The notes under the pieces were generated by a model. The model saw nothing but the letters and a program-made list of their open reading frames with translations, was not told the DNA's origin and ran no database searches. From an uncultured Opitutia bacterium (GTDB lineage Bacteria; Verrucomicrobiota; Verrucomicrobiia; Opitutales; UBA953), in NCBI GenBank assembly GCA_903868455.1, contig CAIPVK010000017.1, positions 1 to 5,404 of the forward strand: 5,404 nt of DNA. Direction: 5' to 3'. This document shows, piece after piece, positions 1-5,277 of this stretch. Each line of letters begins with the position of its first letter. Within the stretch, counting starts at the first letter, position 1. Both the position numbers and the translations under genes were made by a program.

Positions 1-1143
1 CACCAACCCCTTCAGATACCGACCCTCGGGGAAGTTCAGCATCTCGGGATGGTCGGCGGGCTGGCCGACGCGCTCGATGACGCGGACCGCGCGGCGGGCG
101 TCCGCGGCGGCCGCCTCGGTGACCTCCTGGAAGAGCGACTCGGTCACGCGCTGCGAGCAGGAGTAGGTCGCGAGGATGCCGCCGGGGTTGAGCAACTTGA
201 GCGCGCGGAGGGTGAGGTCCTTGTAGCCGCGGAGGGCGCCCTCGACCGCCTCCTTGGAGCGGGCGAAGGGCGGCGGGTCGAGGACGACGAGGTCGAAGCG
301 CTCGTCGGCCCGGTCGCGCAGCCAGTCGAAGACGTTGGCGACCTCGAAGAGCGCGCCGGGCAGGCCGTTGGCCTCGGCGTTCGCGCGCGCGGCGGCGATG
401 GCGTCCTCGGACTGGTCGACCCCGAGGACCTCGGAGGCCCCGGCCTTGGCGGCGGCGAGGGCGAAGCCGCCTTGGTTGCAGAAGGCGTCGAGCATGCGGC
501 GCCCCTTGGCGAGCGAGGCGATGCGGGCGTGCTGGGGGAACTGGTCGAGGTAGAGCCCGGTCTTCTGCCCGCCGAGGAGGTCGACCTCCCAGCTGAGGCC
601 GGCGTGCTCGAGGCGGCGGGGCTTGAGCGGCTTGCCGCTCGCGGTGGCGACGCGCAGCGGGAGGCCCTCCAGCTCGCGCGCGGGGGCGTCGAGACGGAGG
701 ACGATCTCCTCGGGCGCCAGGGTCTTGCGCAGCCAGTCGAGGATGGCCGGCAGGCGGCGGTCCATGCCGAGCGTGTTGGCCTGCACGGAAAGGAGCGGGC
801 CGAAGCGGTCGACGATCAGGCCGGGGAGCGCGTCGGCCTCGGCGTAGACGAGGCGCCCGAACGCGGCGGCGGGTCGGCGCGCGACGGACGCGGCGAGGCG
901 GCGGGCGAGGCCCTCGGCGTCGAGCGGCTCGGGGCGGCTGGCGAAGCGACGCCAGACGATCTGCGAGCGCGCGTTCCAGATGCCGGCGCCGAGCGAGTAG
1001 CCCCGGGCGTCGGTGAGCTCGACGGCGTCGCCGTCGGGCACGGAGGGGCCGACGACCTCGATCTCGGCCCGGTAGGCCCAAGGGTGGCCGCGCAAGGCGC
1101 GGGCATGGCGGGCGGAGGCGGCGAGACGGACGGCGCGGAGCAT
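1..1143 (-). CDS. rlmI: RlmI-like class I SAM-dependent 23S rRNA (cytosine-C5) methyltransferase, 3'-truncated by window edge
   Basis: My reading of the minus strand is open for 381 codons from the ATG at 1143 to base 1 with no stop, so the C-terminus lies outside the window. The family (RlmI/YccW) transfers a methyl group from S-adenosylmethionine to C5 of a cytosine in 23S rRNA in the cytoplasm. Visible landmarks: a PUA-like RNA-binding N-terminus (about residues 2-70), the family motif ALPGLIVDRF (105-114), GGQKTGLYLDQ (191-201), SAM-binding motif I LDAFCNQGGFALAAAKAGA (218-236) followed by the acidic GVD (241-243), motif IV VLDPPPF (287-293), and YSCSQ (327-331) with the presumed catalytic cysteine. 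The E. coli enzyme is about 396 residues, so probably only some 5-15 residues are missing; the last visible residues, EGRYLKGLV, match the usual end of the family. It starts 9 bases after the stop of the upstream permease with no Shine-Dalgarno sequence, suggesting cotranscription and translational coupling. Exact target base is inferred from family only. Confidence 0.9.
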   Translation of the reverse strand, partial: MLRAVRLAASARHARALRGHPWAYRAEIEVVGPSVPDGDAVELTDARGYSLGAGIWNARSQIVWRRFASRPEPLDAEGLARRLAASVARRPAAAFGRLVYAEADALPGLIVDRFGPLLSVQANTLGMDRRLPAILDWLRKTLAPEEIVLRLDAPARELEGLPLRVATASGKPLKPRRLEHAGLSWEVDLLGGQKTGLYLDQFPQHARIASLAKGRRMLDAFCNQGGFALAAAKAGASEVLGVDQSEDAIAAARANAEANGLPGALFEVANVFDWLRDRADERFDLVVLDPPPFARSKEAVEGALRGYKDLTLRALKLLNPGGILATYSCSQRVTESLFQEVTEAAAADARRAVRVIERVGQPADHPEMLNFPEGRYLKGLV

Positions 1144-1152
1144 GGAAAGGGG

Positions 1153-2271
1153 TCAGTTGACGCCGCGCAGCCGGGGCAAGGCCCAGAAGGCCAGCCCCAG
1201 CGGGGGCAGCCAGGCGGCGGCGACCGGAGGCAAGGTCCCGGAGGCCCCGAGGGCGTTCAGGATCATGGCGGCGAAGTAGTAGGCGACGAAGAGGCCGAGG
1301 GTCTTGCTGACCCCGATCATCGGGTTCACGCGGCCGCCGACCACGGCGTAGGGGATGGCGATGGCGACCACCACGAGGCAGATCATCGGGCTGGCGAGGG
1401 TGCCGTGGTAGCGCATGGCGAACTGGGCCATCCGACCCTCGGGGAACCACCCGGCCTCGCGCTCGAGCGCGGCGAGCTCGCGGAAGGAGAGCTCCTTGGC
1501 GCGGGCGGTCGTCGCGGCCATGAGCGTGGGGTCGTCGCCCTCGACCGGGCCGAGGCGGGCGTGGCGGGGCTGACGCAGCAAGGCGCCGGTGGCGGGGTCG
1601 AAGACGAGCTCGCGCGCGTCGACGAACTCCCAGGTCCACGCGTCGCCGACCTTCCGGAACTCGGCGGCGCGGGCGACGATGCGCCGGAACTCACGCGACT
1701 GGGTGTCGCGGAAATGGACGTGGACGTCGGAGGCGCGGCCGGCGGCGAGGCTCAGGCGGCCGATGATCCACTGGCGGCGGCCGTCGCCCGTCTCGAAGGC
1801 GACCAGCTCGCCCTCGCCCGTCACCTTGGCCTCGCCGCCCTTGCGCAGGAGGGCGTCGAACTCGGCTCGGTCGGCGATGGCGCGGGCGGCCTCCTGCGAG
1901 GAGGAGACCCAGGAGGCGTTGAGGCCGGCGAGCGCGAGGGCGCAGGCGGCGGAGGCCGCCCAGAGCGGGGCGGTGATGCGGAAGATGCTCAGCCCCGCGG
2001 CGCGGGCGGCGGCGAGCTCCTGGCTGCGGTTGAGCTGGGCGAGGACGAAGACGACGGAGACGAGGAGGGAGACGGGGATGAGGACGGGCAGCTCGGCGAC
2101 GATCCGGAGCAGCAGGAAGGGGATGAAGCGCCCCATGCCAGCCTCCCACTCTATGAACTCGGGGGCGTGGCGGTAGGCGACGGAGAGCGCGACGATGCCG
2201 CCGAGCGCGCCGAGGCAGAGGCCGAAGATCTTCGCCCATTCGCCCAGCACATAGCGGTCGAGGATCCGCAC
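1153..2271 (-). CDS. lptG: LptF/LptG-family (YjgP/YjgQ) lipopolysaccharide export permease
   Basis: A 372-residue inner-membrane protein, the usual family length. LptF and LptG form the membrane core of the LptB2FG ABC transporter, which extracts lipopolysaccharide from the inner membrane and passes it to the periplasmic Lpt bridge. The sequence shows the family layout: three N-terminal membrane segments (about residues 13-33, 55-80, 97-118), a soluble periplasmic beta-jellyroll region (about 120-285), and three C-terminal segments (about 292-312, 320-341, 348-366). The short cytoplasmic stretch RSQELAAARAAGLS (82-95), including the ELAAARAAG coupling-helix region that contacts LptB, is clear. 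The start is a GTG at 2269-2271; it gives the typical N-terminus (M)RILDRYVLGEW, and LDRY resembles LptG more than LptF, though I cannot separate the two with certainty. No Shine-Dalgarno sequence precedes it; the leader is C/T-rich. It is followed closely by the rRNA methyltransferase gene. No lptF or lptB partner is in the window. Confidence 0.87.
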   Translation of the reverse strand: MRILDRYVLGEWAKIFGLCLGALGGIVALSVAYRHAPEFIEWEAGMGRFIPFLLLRIVAELPVLIPVSLLVSVVFVLAQLNRSQELAAARAAGLSIFRITAPLWAASAACALALAGLNASWVSSSQEAARAIADRAEFDALLRKGGEAKVTGEGELVAFETGDGRRQWIIGRLSLAAGRASDVHVHFRDTQSREFRRIVARAAEFRKVGDAWTWEFVDARELVFDPATGALLRQPRHARLGPVEGDDPTLMAATTARAKELSFRELAALEREAGWFPEGRMAQFAMRYHGTLASPMICLVVVAIAIPYAVVGGRVNPMIGVSKTLGLFVAYYFAAMILNALGASGTLPPVAAAWLPPLGLAFWALPRLRGVN

Positions 2272-2312
2272 GCCGCAGGGTGATGGCGCGGGGAGGGAGG
2301 GGGCAAGAGAGG

Positions 2313-2339
2313 AGTGGGGAGTGGGGAGTGGGGAGTGGG
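2313..2339 (+). repeat. Tandem 7-base repeat AGTGGGG, about 3.9 copies (G-quadruplex motif)
   Basis: Three exact copies of AGTGGGG (2313-2319, 2320-2326, 2327-2333) and a nearly complete fourth. Together with the G-runs at 2290-2303 this gives many runs of three or more G on the plus strand, separated by one to three bases, the usual G-quadruplex pattern. It sits about 40 bases upstream of the permease start, where the G-rich strand is the template and the transcript would be C-rich. Confidence 0.85.
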
Positions 2340-2406
2340 AGATGGACGACTAGCGGTGTTAGCGGTAGCAGCGGTGGCAGCGGGAGAGAACTCGCTGCGC
2401 GTTGGC

Positions 2407-2450
2407 AAAGAGCTCTTTAGCTCGTTGGCTTGGTAGCTCGATAGCTTGGT
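2407..2450. repeat. 12-base palindrome followed by a 16-base tandem duplication
   Basis: AAAGAGCTCTTT at 2407-2418 is a perfect 12-base palindrome. It is followed directly by two adjoining 16-base copies, AGCTCGTTGGCTTGGT (2419-2434) and AGCTCGATAGCTTGGT (2435-2450), which differ at two positions. This stretch is less GC-rich than the flanking genes. A binding site for a dimeric regulator is conceivable, but it could equally be part of the surrounding repeat patch. Confidence 0.7.
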
Positions 2451-2460
2451 ATGCCCCATC

Positions 2461-2569
2461 CTTCCCAGGCCTTCCCATCCTCTTCAGGCCACTTCTAGCC
2501 TTCTCTAGCCCCTTCTAGCCGCTTCTAGCGCCTTCTAGCCGCCTCAAGCGGTACTAGCGGTGCTAGCGG
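2461..2569. repeat. 10-base periodic tandem array with consensus (N)CTTCTAGCC
   Basis: From 2461 the sequence falls into consecutive 10-base units resembling CCTTCTAGCC. The early units are degenerate (CTTCCCAGGC, CTTCCCATCC, TCTTCAGGCC), then CTAG recurs exactly every ten bases at 2495, 2505, 2515, 2525 and 2535, is replaced by CAAG at 2545, and returns at nine-base steps at 2554 and 2563 as (G/A)CTAGCGG. The last units merge into the TAGCGG word of the outer inverted repeat. No open frame with protein-like composition crosses it. Confidence 0.85.
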
Positions 2570-2578
2570 GCTGGCGGA

Positions 2579-2593
2579 GGGGCCTGCGGCCCC
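2579..2593. repeat. Short GC hairpin GGGGCC-TGC-GGCCCC
   Basis: A perfect six-base inverted repeat with a three-base loop. There is no T-run on either side, so it does not look like an intrinsic terminator; it is one more palindrome in the repeat-rich intergenic patch. Confidence 0.55.
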
Positions 2594-2650
2594 GGTAGCG
2601 GATTCCTCAGCATCCTCCGCCTCCTCGTCATCCTCCGAATCCTTGTATCG

Positions 2651-2704
2651 GGTAGGGCTGGCTCGCCGAGCCGGCCGCGGTCGCCTCGGCGAGGCGCCCC
2701 TACC
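2651..2704. repeat. REP-like imperfect palindrome (20-base arms, 14-base loop)
   Basis: The left arm GGTAGGGCTGGCTCGCCGAG (2651-2670) and the reverse complement of the right arm (2685-2704), GGTAGGGGCGCCTCGCCGAG, agree at 17 of 20 positions; the mismatches form a small internal bulge. The loop (2671-2684) is itself GC-rich. A single long palindrome beginning GGTAGGG and ending CCCTACC in an intergenic space is the form expected of a dispersed REP element of the type mobilised by RAYT (TnpA-REP) transposases. I see only one copy here, so dispersal through the genome is an inference. Confidence 0.65.
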
Positions 2705-2815
2705 TCTGCTGCAACTCTCGCAGGGCCGGAGGCCCTCCGCTGCCACCGCTGCTACCGCTAGTACCGCTGTTTAGCCCGTTCCCCGTCCCCCACTCCCCGC
2801 TCCTCTTTCCCCTTG

Positions 2816-2837
2816 CCCTCCCCCTCCCCCTTCCCCC
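2816..2837 (-). other. G-quadruplex motif on the minus strand (C-runs on plus) before the small basic protein gene
   Basis: The plus strand has C-runs of 3, 5, 5 and 5 bases (2816-2818, 2820-2824, 2826-2830, 2833-2837) separated by one or two bases, so the minus strand carries a compact four-run G-quadruplex motif. It lies within the pyrimidine-rich leader that runs up to the start codon at 2863 and is the mirror of the G-rich block at 2290-2339 upstream of the divergent permease. Whether it folds or regulates anything cannot be seen from sequence. Confidence 0.6.
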
Positions 2838-2862
2838 AACCTCGGATTCCCCTTCCTCCGCC

Positions 2863-3015
2863 ATGACCCAGCACGCCAGCTTCAAGAGCAACGCCTCCAC
2901 GGGCACCAAGCGCAACGTCCTCAAGCGCTTCGAGCGCGTCGAGCTCCTCAAGAAGCGCGGCGACTTCAAGGGCAAGCGCGTGACGGGCCTTCGCAAGACC
3001 AAGCCGGACGCTTGA
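2863..3015 (+). CDS. Small basic protein of the Verrucomicrobiota/Chlamydiae/Planctomycetes type (function unknown)
   Basis: The frame encodes 50 residues beginning MTQHASFKSN and ending TGLRKTKPDA. It has nine lysines and six arginines against four acidic residues, so a net charge near +11, and no membrane segment or signal peptide. It strongly resembles the tiny basic protein family I recall as TIGR04137, described from the Verrucomicrobia/Chlamydiae/Planctomycetes group. The charge and size fit an RNA- or ribosome-associated role, but that is inference; the function is unknown to me. The ATG at 2863 is the only sensible start and matches the family N-terminus. No Shine-Dalgarno sequence precedes it; instead there is a C/T-rich leader of about 80 bases. 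The gene is divergent from the permease and closed by a strong terminator 24 bases after its stop, so it looks monocistronic. Confidence 0.88.
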   Translation: MTQHASFKSNASTGTKRNVLKRFERVELLKKRGDFKGKRVTGLRKTKPDA

Positions 3016-3038
3016 TCCGGGTCTCCTCGCCCTGAGCG

Positions 3039-3078
3039 AAGGACCCGCCCGGATCATCCGGGCGGGTCCTTCCGTTTT
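3039..3078 (+). terminator. Strong rho-independent terminator after the small basic protein gene
   Basis: The arms 3039-3054 (AAGGACCCGCCCGGAT) and 3056-3071 (ATCCGGGCGGGTCCTT) are perfect reverse complements around a single central base; as RNA this gives about 14 base pairs with a five-base loop. The 3' arm ends in CCTT and is followed by CCGTTTT to 3078. It should separate the small gene's transcript from leuA, whose own promoter would then have to lie in the roughly 55 bases before 3134 or transcription would depend on read-through. Confidence 0.92.
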
Positions 3079-3133
3079 GGGCCCGTCCTTCCCCCTTTCC
3101 TCGACCGCCCCACCCCCTTAGACCTCACCCCAG

Positions 3134-4804
3134 ATGCCCACCCCTCCCCCCGGCAAGTATCGCCCGTTCCGCACGGTCGTCCTCAAGGACCGCCGCTGGC
3201 CCGACGCCGTGCTCGACCGCGCCCCGACCTGGTGCTCGGTCGACCTGCGCGACGGCAACCAGTCGCTGGCCATCCCGATGGGCGTGGAGGAGAAGCTCGA
3301 GATGTTCGAGCTCCTGTGCCGCATCGGGTTCAAGGAGATCGAGATCGGCTTTCCCTCGGCCTCGGACACGGAGTTCACCTTCACCCGCCGCCTCATCGAG
3401 GAGAAACGCGTTCCGGAAGGCGTCACGGTGCAGGTCCTCGTCCAGGCCCGCGAGCACCTCATCCGCCGGACCTTCGAGGCGCTGCGGGGCGCCAAGCGGG
3501 CGATCGTCCACCTCTACACCCCCACCAACCCCGCCCAGCGCGAGATCGTCCTCGGCCTCTCCAAGGACGAGGTGCGCGACGTCGCGGTCAAGGCCACCCG
3601 CCTCATCCGCCAGCTGGCCGAGGAGAACCAAGGGACGGATTGGCGGCTCGAGTTCAGCCCCGAGACCTTCGTGCTGACCGAGACCGACTACGCCCTCGAG
3701 GTCTGCGAGGCCGTCTCGGCCGCCTGGGGCGCGTCGGCGCAGCGACCCGTCATCCTCAACCTCCCCCTCACCGTCGAGGCCGGAACGCCCAACACCCACG
3801 CCGACCAGATCGAGTGGTTCTGCCGCCACCTCAAGGACCGCAAGGCGGCGATCATCTCGCTCCACACCCACAACGACCGCGGCACGGGCGTCGCGGCCAC
3901 CGAGCTCGGCCTGATGGCCGGCGCGGACCGCGTCGAGGGCACGCTCTTCGGCAACGGCGAGCGCACGGGCAACCTGGACATCGTCACGGTGGCCCTGAAC
4001 CTCTTCTCCCACGGCGTCGACCCGGGCCTCGACCTGTCCGACCTGCCCCGCATCCGCGAGGTCTACGAGCGCACGACGCGCATGACGGTACCCGAGCGCC
4101 ATCCCTACGCCGGCGACCTCGTCTTCACGGCCTTCTCGGGCTCGCACCAGGACGCCATCAAGAAGGGCATGAACCGGCGCGCGAAGGGCGGCGCCGGCGC
4201 GCTCTGGGACGTCCCCTACCTCACCATCGACCCGAAGGACATCGGCCGCTCCTACGAGGCCATCATCCGCATCAACTCCCAGAGCGGCAAGGGCGGCGTC
4301 GCCTACGTCCTCGAGAGCAAGTTCGGCTACGACCTGCCCAAGAAGATGCACCCCGAGGTCGGCAACCTGGTCGGCGCGGTCGCCGACAGGCTCGGCAATG
4401 AGCTCTCGCCCGACGAGATCCTCGCGGAGTTCCGCCGCGGCTTCGTCAACCTCGCCTCGCCCCTCGCCCTGCTGTCCTTCGACTCCGACCCTCTCGGCAA
4501 GGACCGCGTGCTGGTCCGGGCCGAGGTCGCCTGGAACGGCGACCGCAGCGTGCTCAAGGGCGAGGGCAACGGCCCGATCAGCGCCTTCGTGCACGCCCTC
4601 CTCGCCCAGGGGTGGACGGAGTTCGCGCTCAGCGACTACCGCTCGCACGCCTTGACCAGCGGCGAGGAATCGTCCGCCGCCGCCTATGTCTCCATCCAGA
4701 CCAAGGACGGCCGGATGGTCTGGGGCTGCGGGGTCGACCCCAACATCGAGCTGGCGGGCCTCAAGGCCCTGGTCAGCGCGGTCAACCGGTCGCTGCGGGC
4801 CTGA
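3134..4804 (+). CDS. leuA: 2-isopropylmalate synthase (LeuA, DLRDGNQ type)
   Basis: A 556-residue cytoplasmic enzyme that condenses acetyl-CoA with 2-oxoisovalerate to give 2-isopropylmalate, the first committed step of leucine synthesis. The HMGL-like TIM-barrel domain spans about residues 30-310: DLRDGNQSL (37-45) supplies the catalytic arginine and metal-binding aspartate, HTHND (244-248) gives the metal-binding histidines, and GNGERTGN (273-280) is the signature glycine-rich loop. A linker with FSGSHQDAIKKG (334-345) and NSQSGKGGVAY (381-391) follows, then the C-terminal LeuA dimer domain (about 430-556), the site of leucine feedback inhibition in this family. Length and motifs match the longer LeuA class of about 560 residues. 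The start is set by an in-frame TAG at 3119-3121; ATG 3134 is the first start after it and has a C/T-rich leader without a Shine-Dalgarno sequence. No leader peptide or leucine attenuator is visible, and leuB, leuC and leuD are not adjacent. Confidence 0.97.
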   Translation: MPTPPPGKYRPFRTVVLKDRRWPDAVLDRAPTWCSVDLRDGNQSLAIPMGVEEKLEMFELLCRIGFKEIEIGFPSASDTEFTFTRRLIEEKRVPEGVTVQVLVQAREHLIRRTFEALRGAKRAIVHLYTPTNPAQREIVLGLSKDEVRDVAVKATRLIRQLAEENQGTDWRLEFSPETFVLTETDYALEVCEAVSAAWGASAQRPVILNLPLTVEAGTPNTHADQIEWFCRHLKDRKAAIISLHTHNDRGTGVAATELGLMAGADRVEGTLFGNGERTGNLDIVTVALNLFSHGVDPGLDLSDLPRIREVYERTTRMTVPERHPYAGDLVFTAFSGSHQDAIKKGMNRRAKGGAGALWDVPYLTIDPKDIGRSYEAIIRINSQSGKGGVAYVLESKFGYDLPKKMHPEVGNLVGAVADRLGNELSPDEILAEFRRGFVNLASPLALLSFDSDPLGKDRVLVRAEVAWNGDRSVLKGEGNGPISAFVHALLAQGWTEFALSDYRSHALTSGEESSAAAYVSIQTKDGRMVWGCGVDPNIELAGLKALVSAVNRSLRA

Positions 4805-4830
4805 GGCGAAGTCCTCATCCGGGGGCTCCT

Positions 4831-4851
4831 GGCTGGGGAAAATCCCCGGTC
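4831..4851. other. Hairpin in the leuA-antitoxin spacer, possible weak terminator
   Basis: GGCTGGGGA and TCCCCGGTC can pair over nine positions, two of them G-T wobbles, around an AAA loop, 26 bases after the leuA stop. Neither side has a T-run, so it does not meet the pattern of an intrinsic terminator. It may protect the leuA 3' end or be incidental in GC-rich sequence. The rest of the 154-base spacer, apart from the dyad at 4932-4958, shows nothing recognisable. Confidence 0.4.
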
Positions 4852-4931
4852 GGGGCCTAGGTGAAGGGCGCGCTGGCGGACGCAAGGGGCCGCCCCAGGC
4901 TGGACGCATGCCTCCCCACCTCCACTCCCCG

Positions 4932-4958
4932 GTTGCCGAATTGCGGAATTTCAGCAAC
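4932..4958. promoter_or_regulatory. 27-base dyad abutting the antitoxin start: candidate autoregulatory operator
   Basis: The stretch begins GTTGCCGAATTGC and ends AATTTCAGCAAC. Compared with its own reverse complement, 10 of 13 symmetric pairs match around one central base: GTTGC/GCAAC outside, GAA/TTC next, and two further pairs inside. It is more AT-rich than anything nearby and lies immediately before the ATG at 4959. AbrB-type antitoxins commonly repress their own operon by binding palindromes over the promoter, so an operator is the natural reading. Its position also argues that the gene starts at 4959 or 4968, not at the upstream in-frame ATG 4908, and leaves room only for a very short leader. 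Confidence 0.6.
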
Positions 4959-5267
4959 ATGGATCCCATGCCCGACATCCTGACGCTGAGCAGCCGCGGC
5001 ACCTTGACGGTGCCGGCGAGGCTTCGGCGCCAGCTGGGTCTCGGCCCCGACCAGGTGCTCGTGGCGGAGGTGACCGACCAGGGCCTCCTGCTCCGCCCCC
5101 ATCAGGTGGTGCCGCTCGTCGGCGCGCGGCAGGCGCTGGCCGAGCTTCCCGCCGATGCCGTCGGCGCCGCCCGCCGGATACCGCGGGCGACCCTTCGCAA
5201 GTGGATCCGCAAGGACGAGGCGGACCTTGCCGCCCTGCGCAAGGCCCGCGGCTCGCGCAAACGCTGA
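4959..5267 (+). CDS. AbrB/SpoVT-type (VapB/MazE-like) antitoxin
   Basis: A 102-residue protein with an N-terminal swapped-hairpin AbrB DNA-binding domain: LTLSSRGTLTVPARLRRQLGLGPDQVLV (about residues 8-35) has the family's serine-R/K-glycine, T(I/V)P and LGL positions, followed by the strand ending GLLLRP (42-47). The C-terminal half (about 50-102) is helical in character, rich in alanine, arginine and lysine, and would bind the toxin. Three in-frame ATGs are possible, at 4908, 4959 and 4968; 4959 or 4968 is preferred because the AbrB domain starts directly after them and because the 4908 start would translate through the dyad at 4932-4958. No Shine-Dalgarno sequence is seen. The PIN-domain gene starts 10 bases after the stop, the standard antitoxin-first order, so the two probably form one transcript. 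An AbrB-like solitary regulator is possible but unlikely given this neighbour. Confidence 0.85.
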   Translation: MDPMPDILTLSSRGTLTVPARLRRQLGLGPDQVLVAEVTDQGLLLRPHQVVPLVGARQALAELPADAVGAARRIPRATLRKWIRKDEADLAALRKARGSRKR

Positions 5268-5277
5268 CCGGTCGGCG

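Larger units (their letters stand above)
2290..2835. repeat. Large imperfect inverted repeat framing the divergent intergenic segment
   Basis: The segment between the permease and the small basic protein gene has two outer arms that are reverse complements of each other: about 2290-2383 on the left and 2737-2835 on the right. The inner parts, 2360-2383 and 2737-2760, match perfectly over 24 bases; the next nine bases outward agree at six positions. Further out, 2309-2326 and the corresponding part of 2787-2807 share AGAGGAG-(T/C)-GGGGAGTGGGG, and both arms then continue into G-run/CAAG/G-run sequence on the respective strand. The core word is TAGCGG/CCGCTA. The intervening 350 bases hold other, different repeats and no credible gene. 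It may be a repeat-rich noncoding island or a decayed mobile repeat; no transposase or target-site duplication is visible. Confidence 0.7.

Noticed and set aside
49..2283. Plus-strand open frame of 744 codons
   Set aside because: It lies antisense to two well-recognised minus-strand genes and its product is a low-complexity string of G, A, E, D, R and V with no motif; it reflects third-position G/C bias of the real genes and crosses their junction.
2461..2569. CRISPR array
   Set aside because: The units are contiguous 10-base repeats with no spacers and degenerate sequence, so it is a simple tandem array and not a repeat-spacer structure.
2525..2746. Minus-strand open frame of 73 codons in the repeat island
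   Set aside because: It is translated from tandem repeats and the REP-like palindrome, and is low in complexity (EDDEEAEDAEE and similar).
2290..2835. Insertion sequence or MITE with defined ends
   Set aside because: The arms are inverted, but no transposase, clean ends or target-site duplication could be found, so it is reported only as an inverted-repeat island.
2700..3057. Two minus-strand frames overlapping the small basic protein gene
   Set aside because: They are antisense to the recognised 50-residue protein and run through its terminator and the C-rich tract, giving GEGEGKGKEE-type repeats.
3079..3133. Leucine attenuator or T-box before leuA
   Set aside because: The leader is only about 55 bases, with no leucine-rich leader peptide, no specifier structure and no terminator other than the one closing the preceding gene.
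4686..4958. Extended N-terminus of the antitoxin from an ATG inside leuA
   Set aside because: It would overlap leuA by 119 bases and add residues unlike the family; the AbrB domain begins right after the ATGs at 4959 and 4968.
3125..5002. Minus-strand open frame of 625 codons
   Set aside because: Antisense shadow of leuA and the following spacer; composition is dominated by A, G, V, D, E and R without recognisable domains, while leuA itself is unmistakable.
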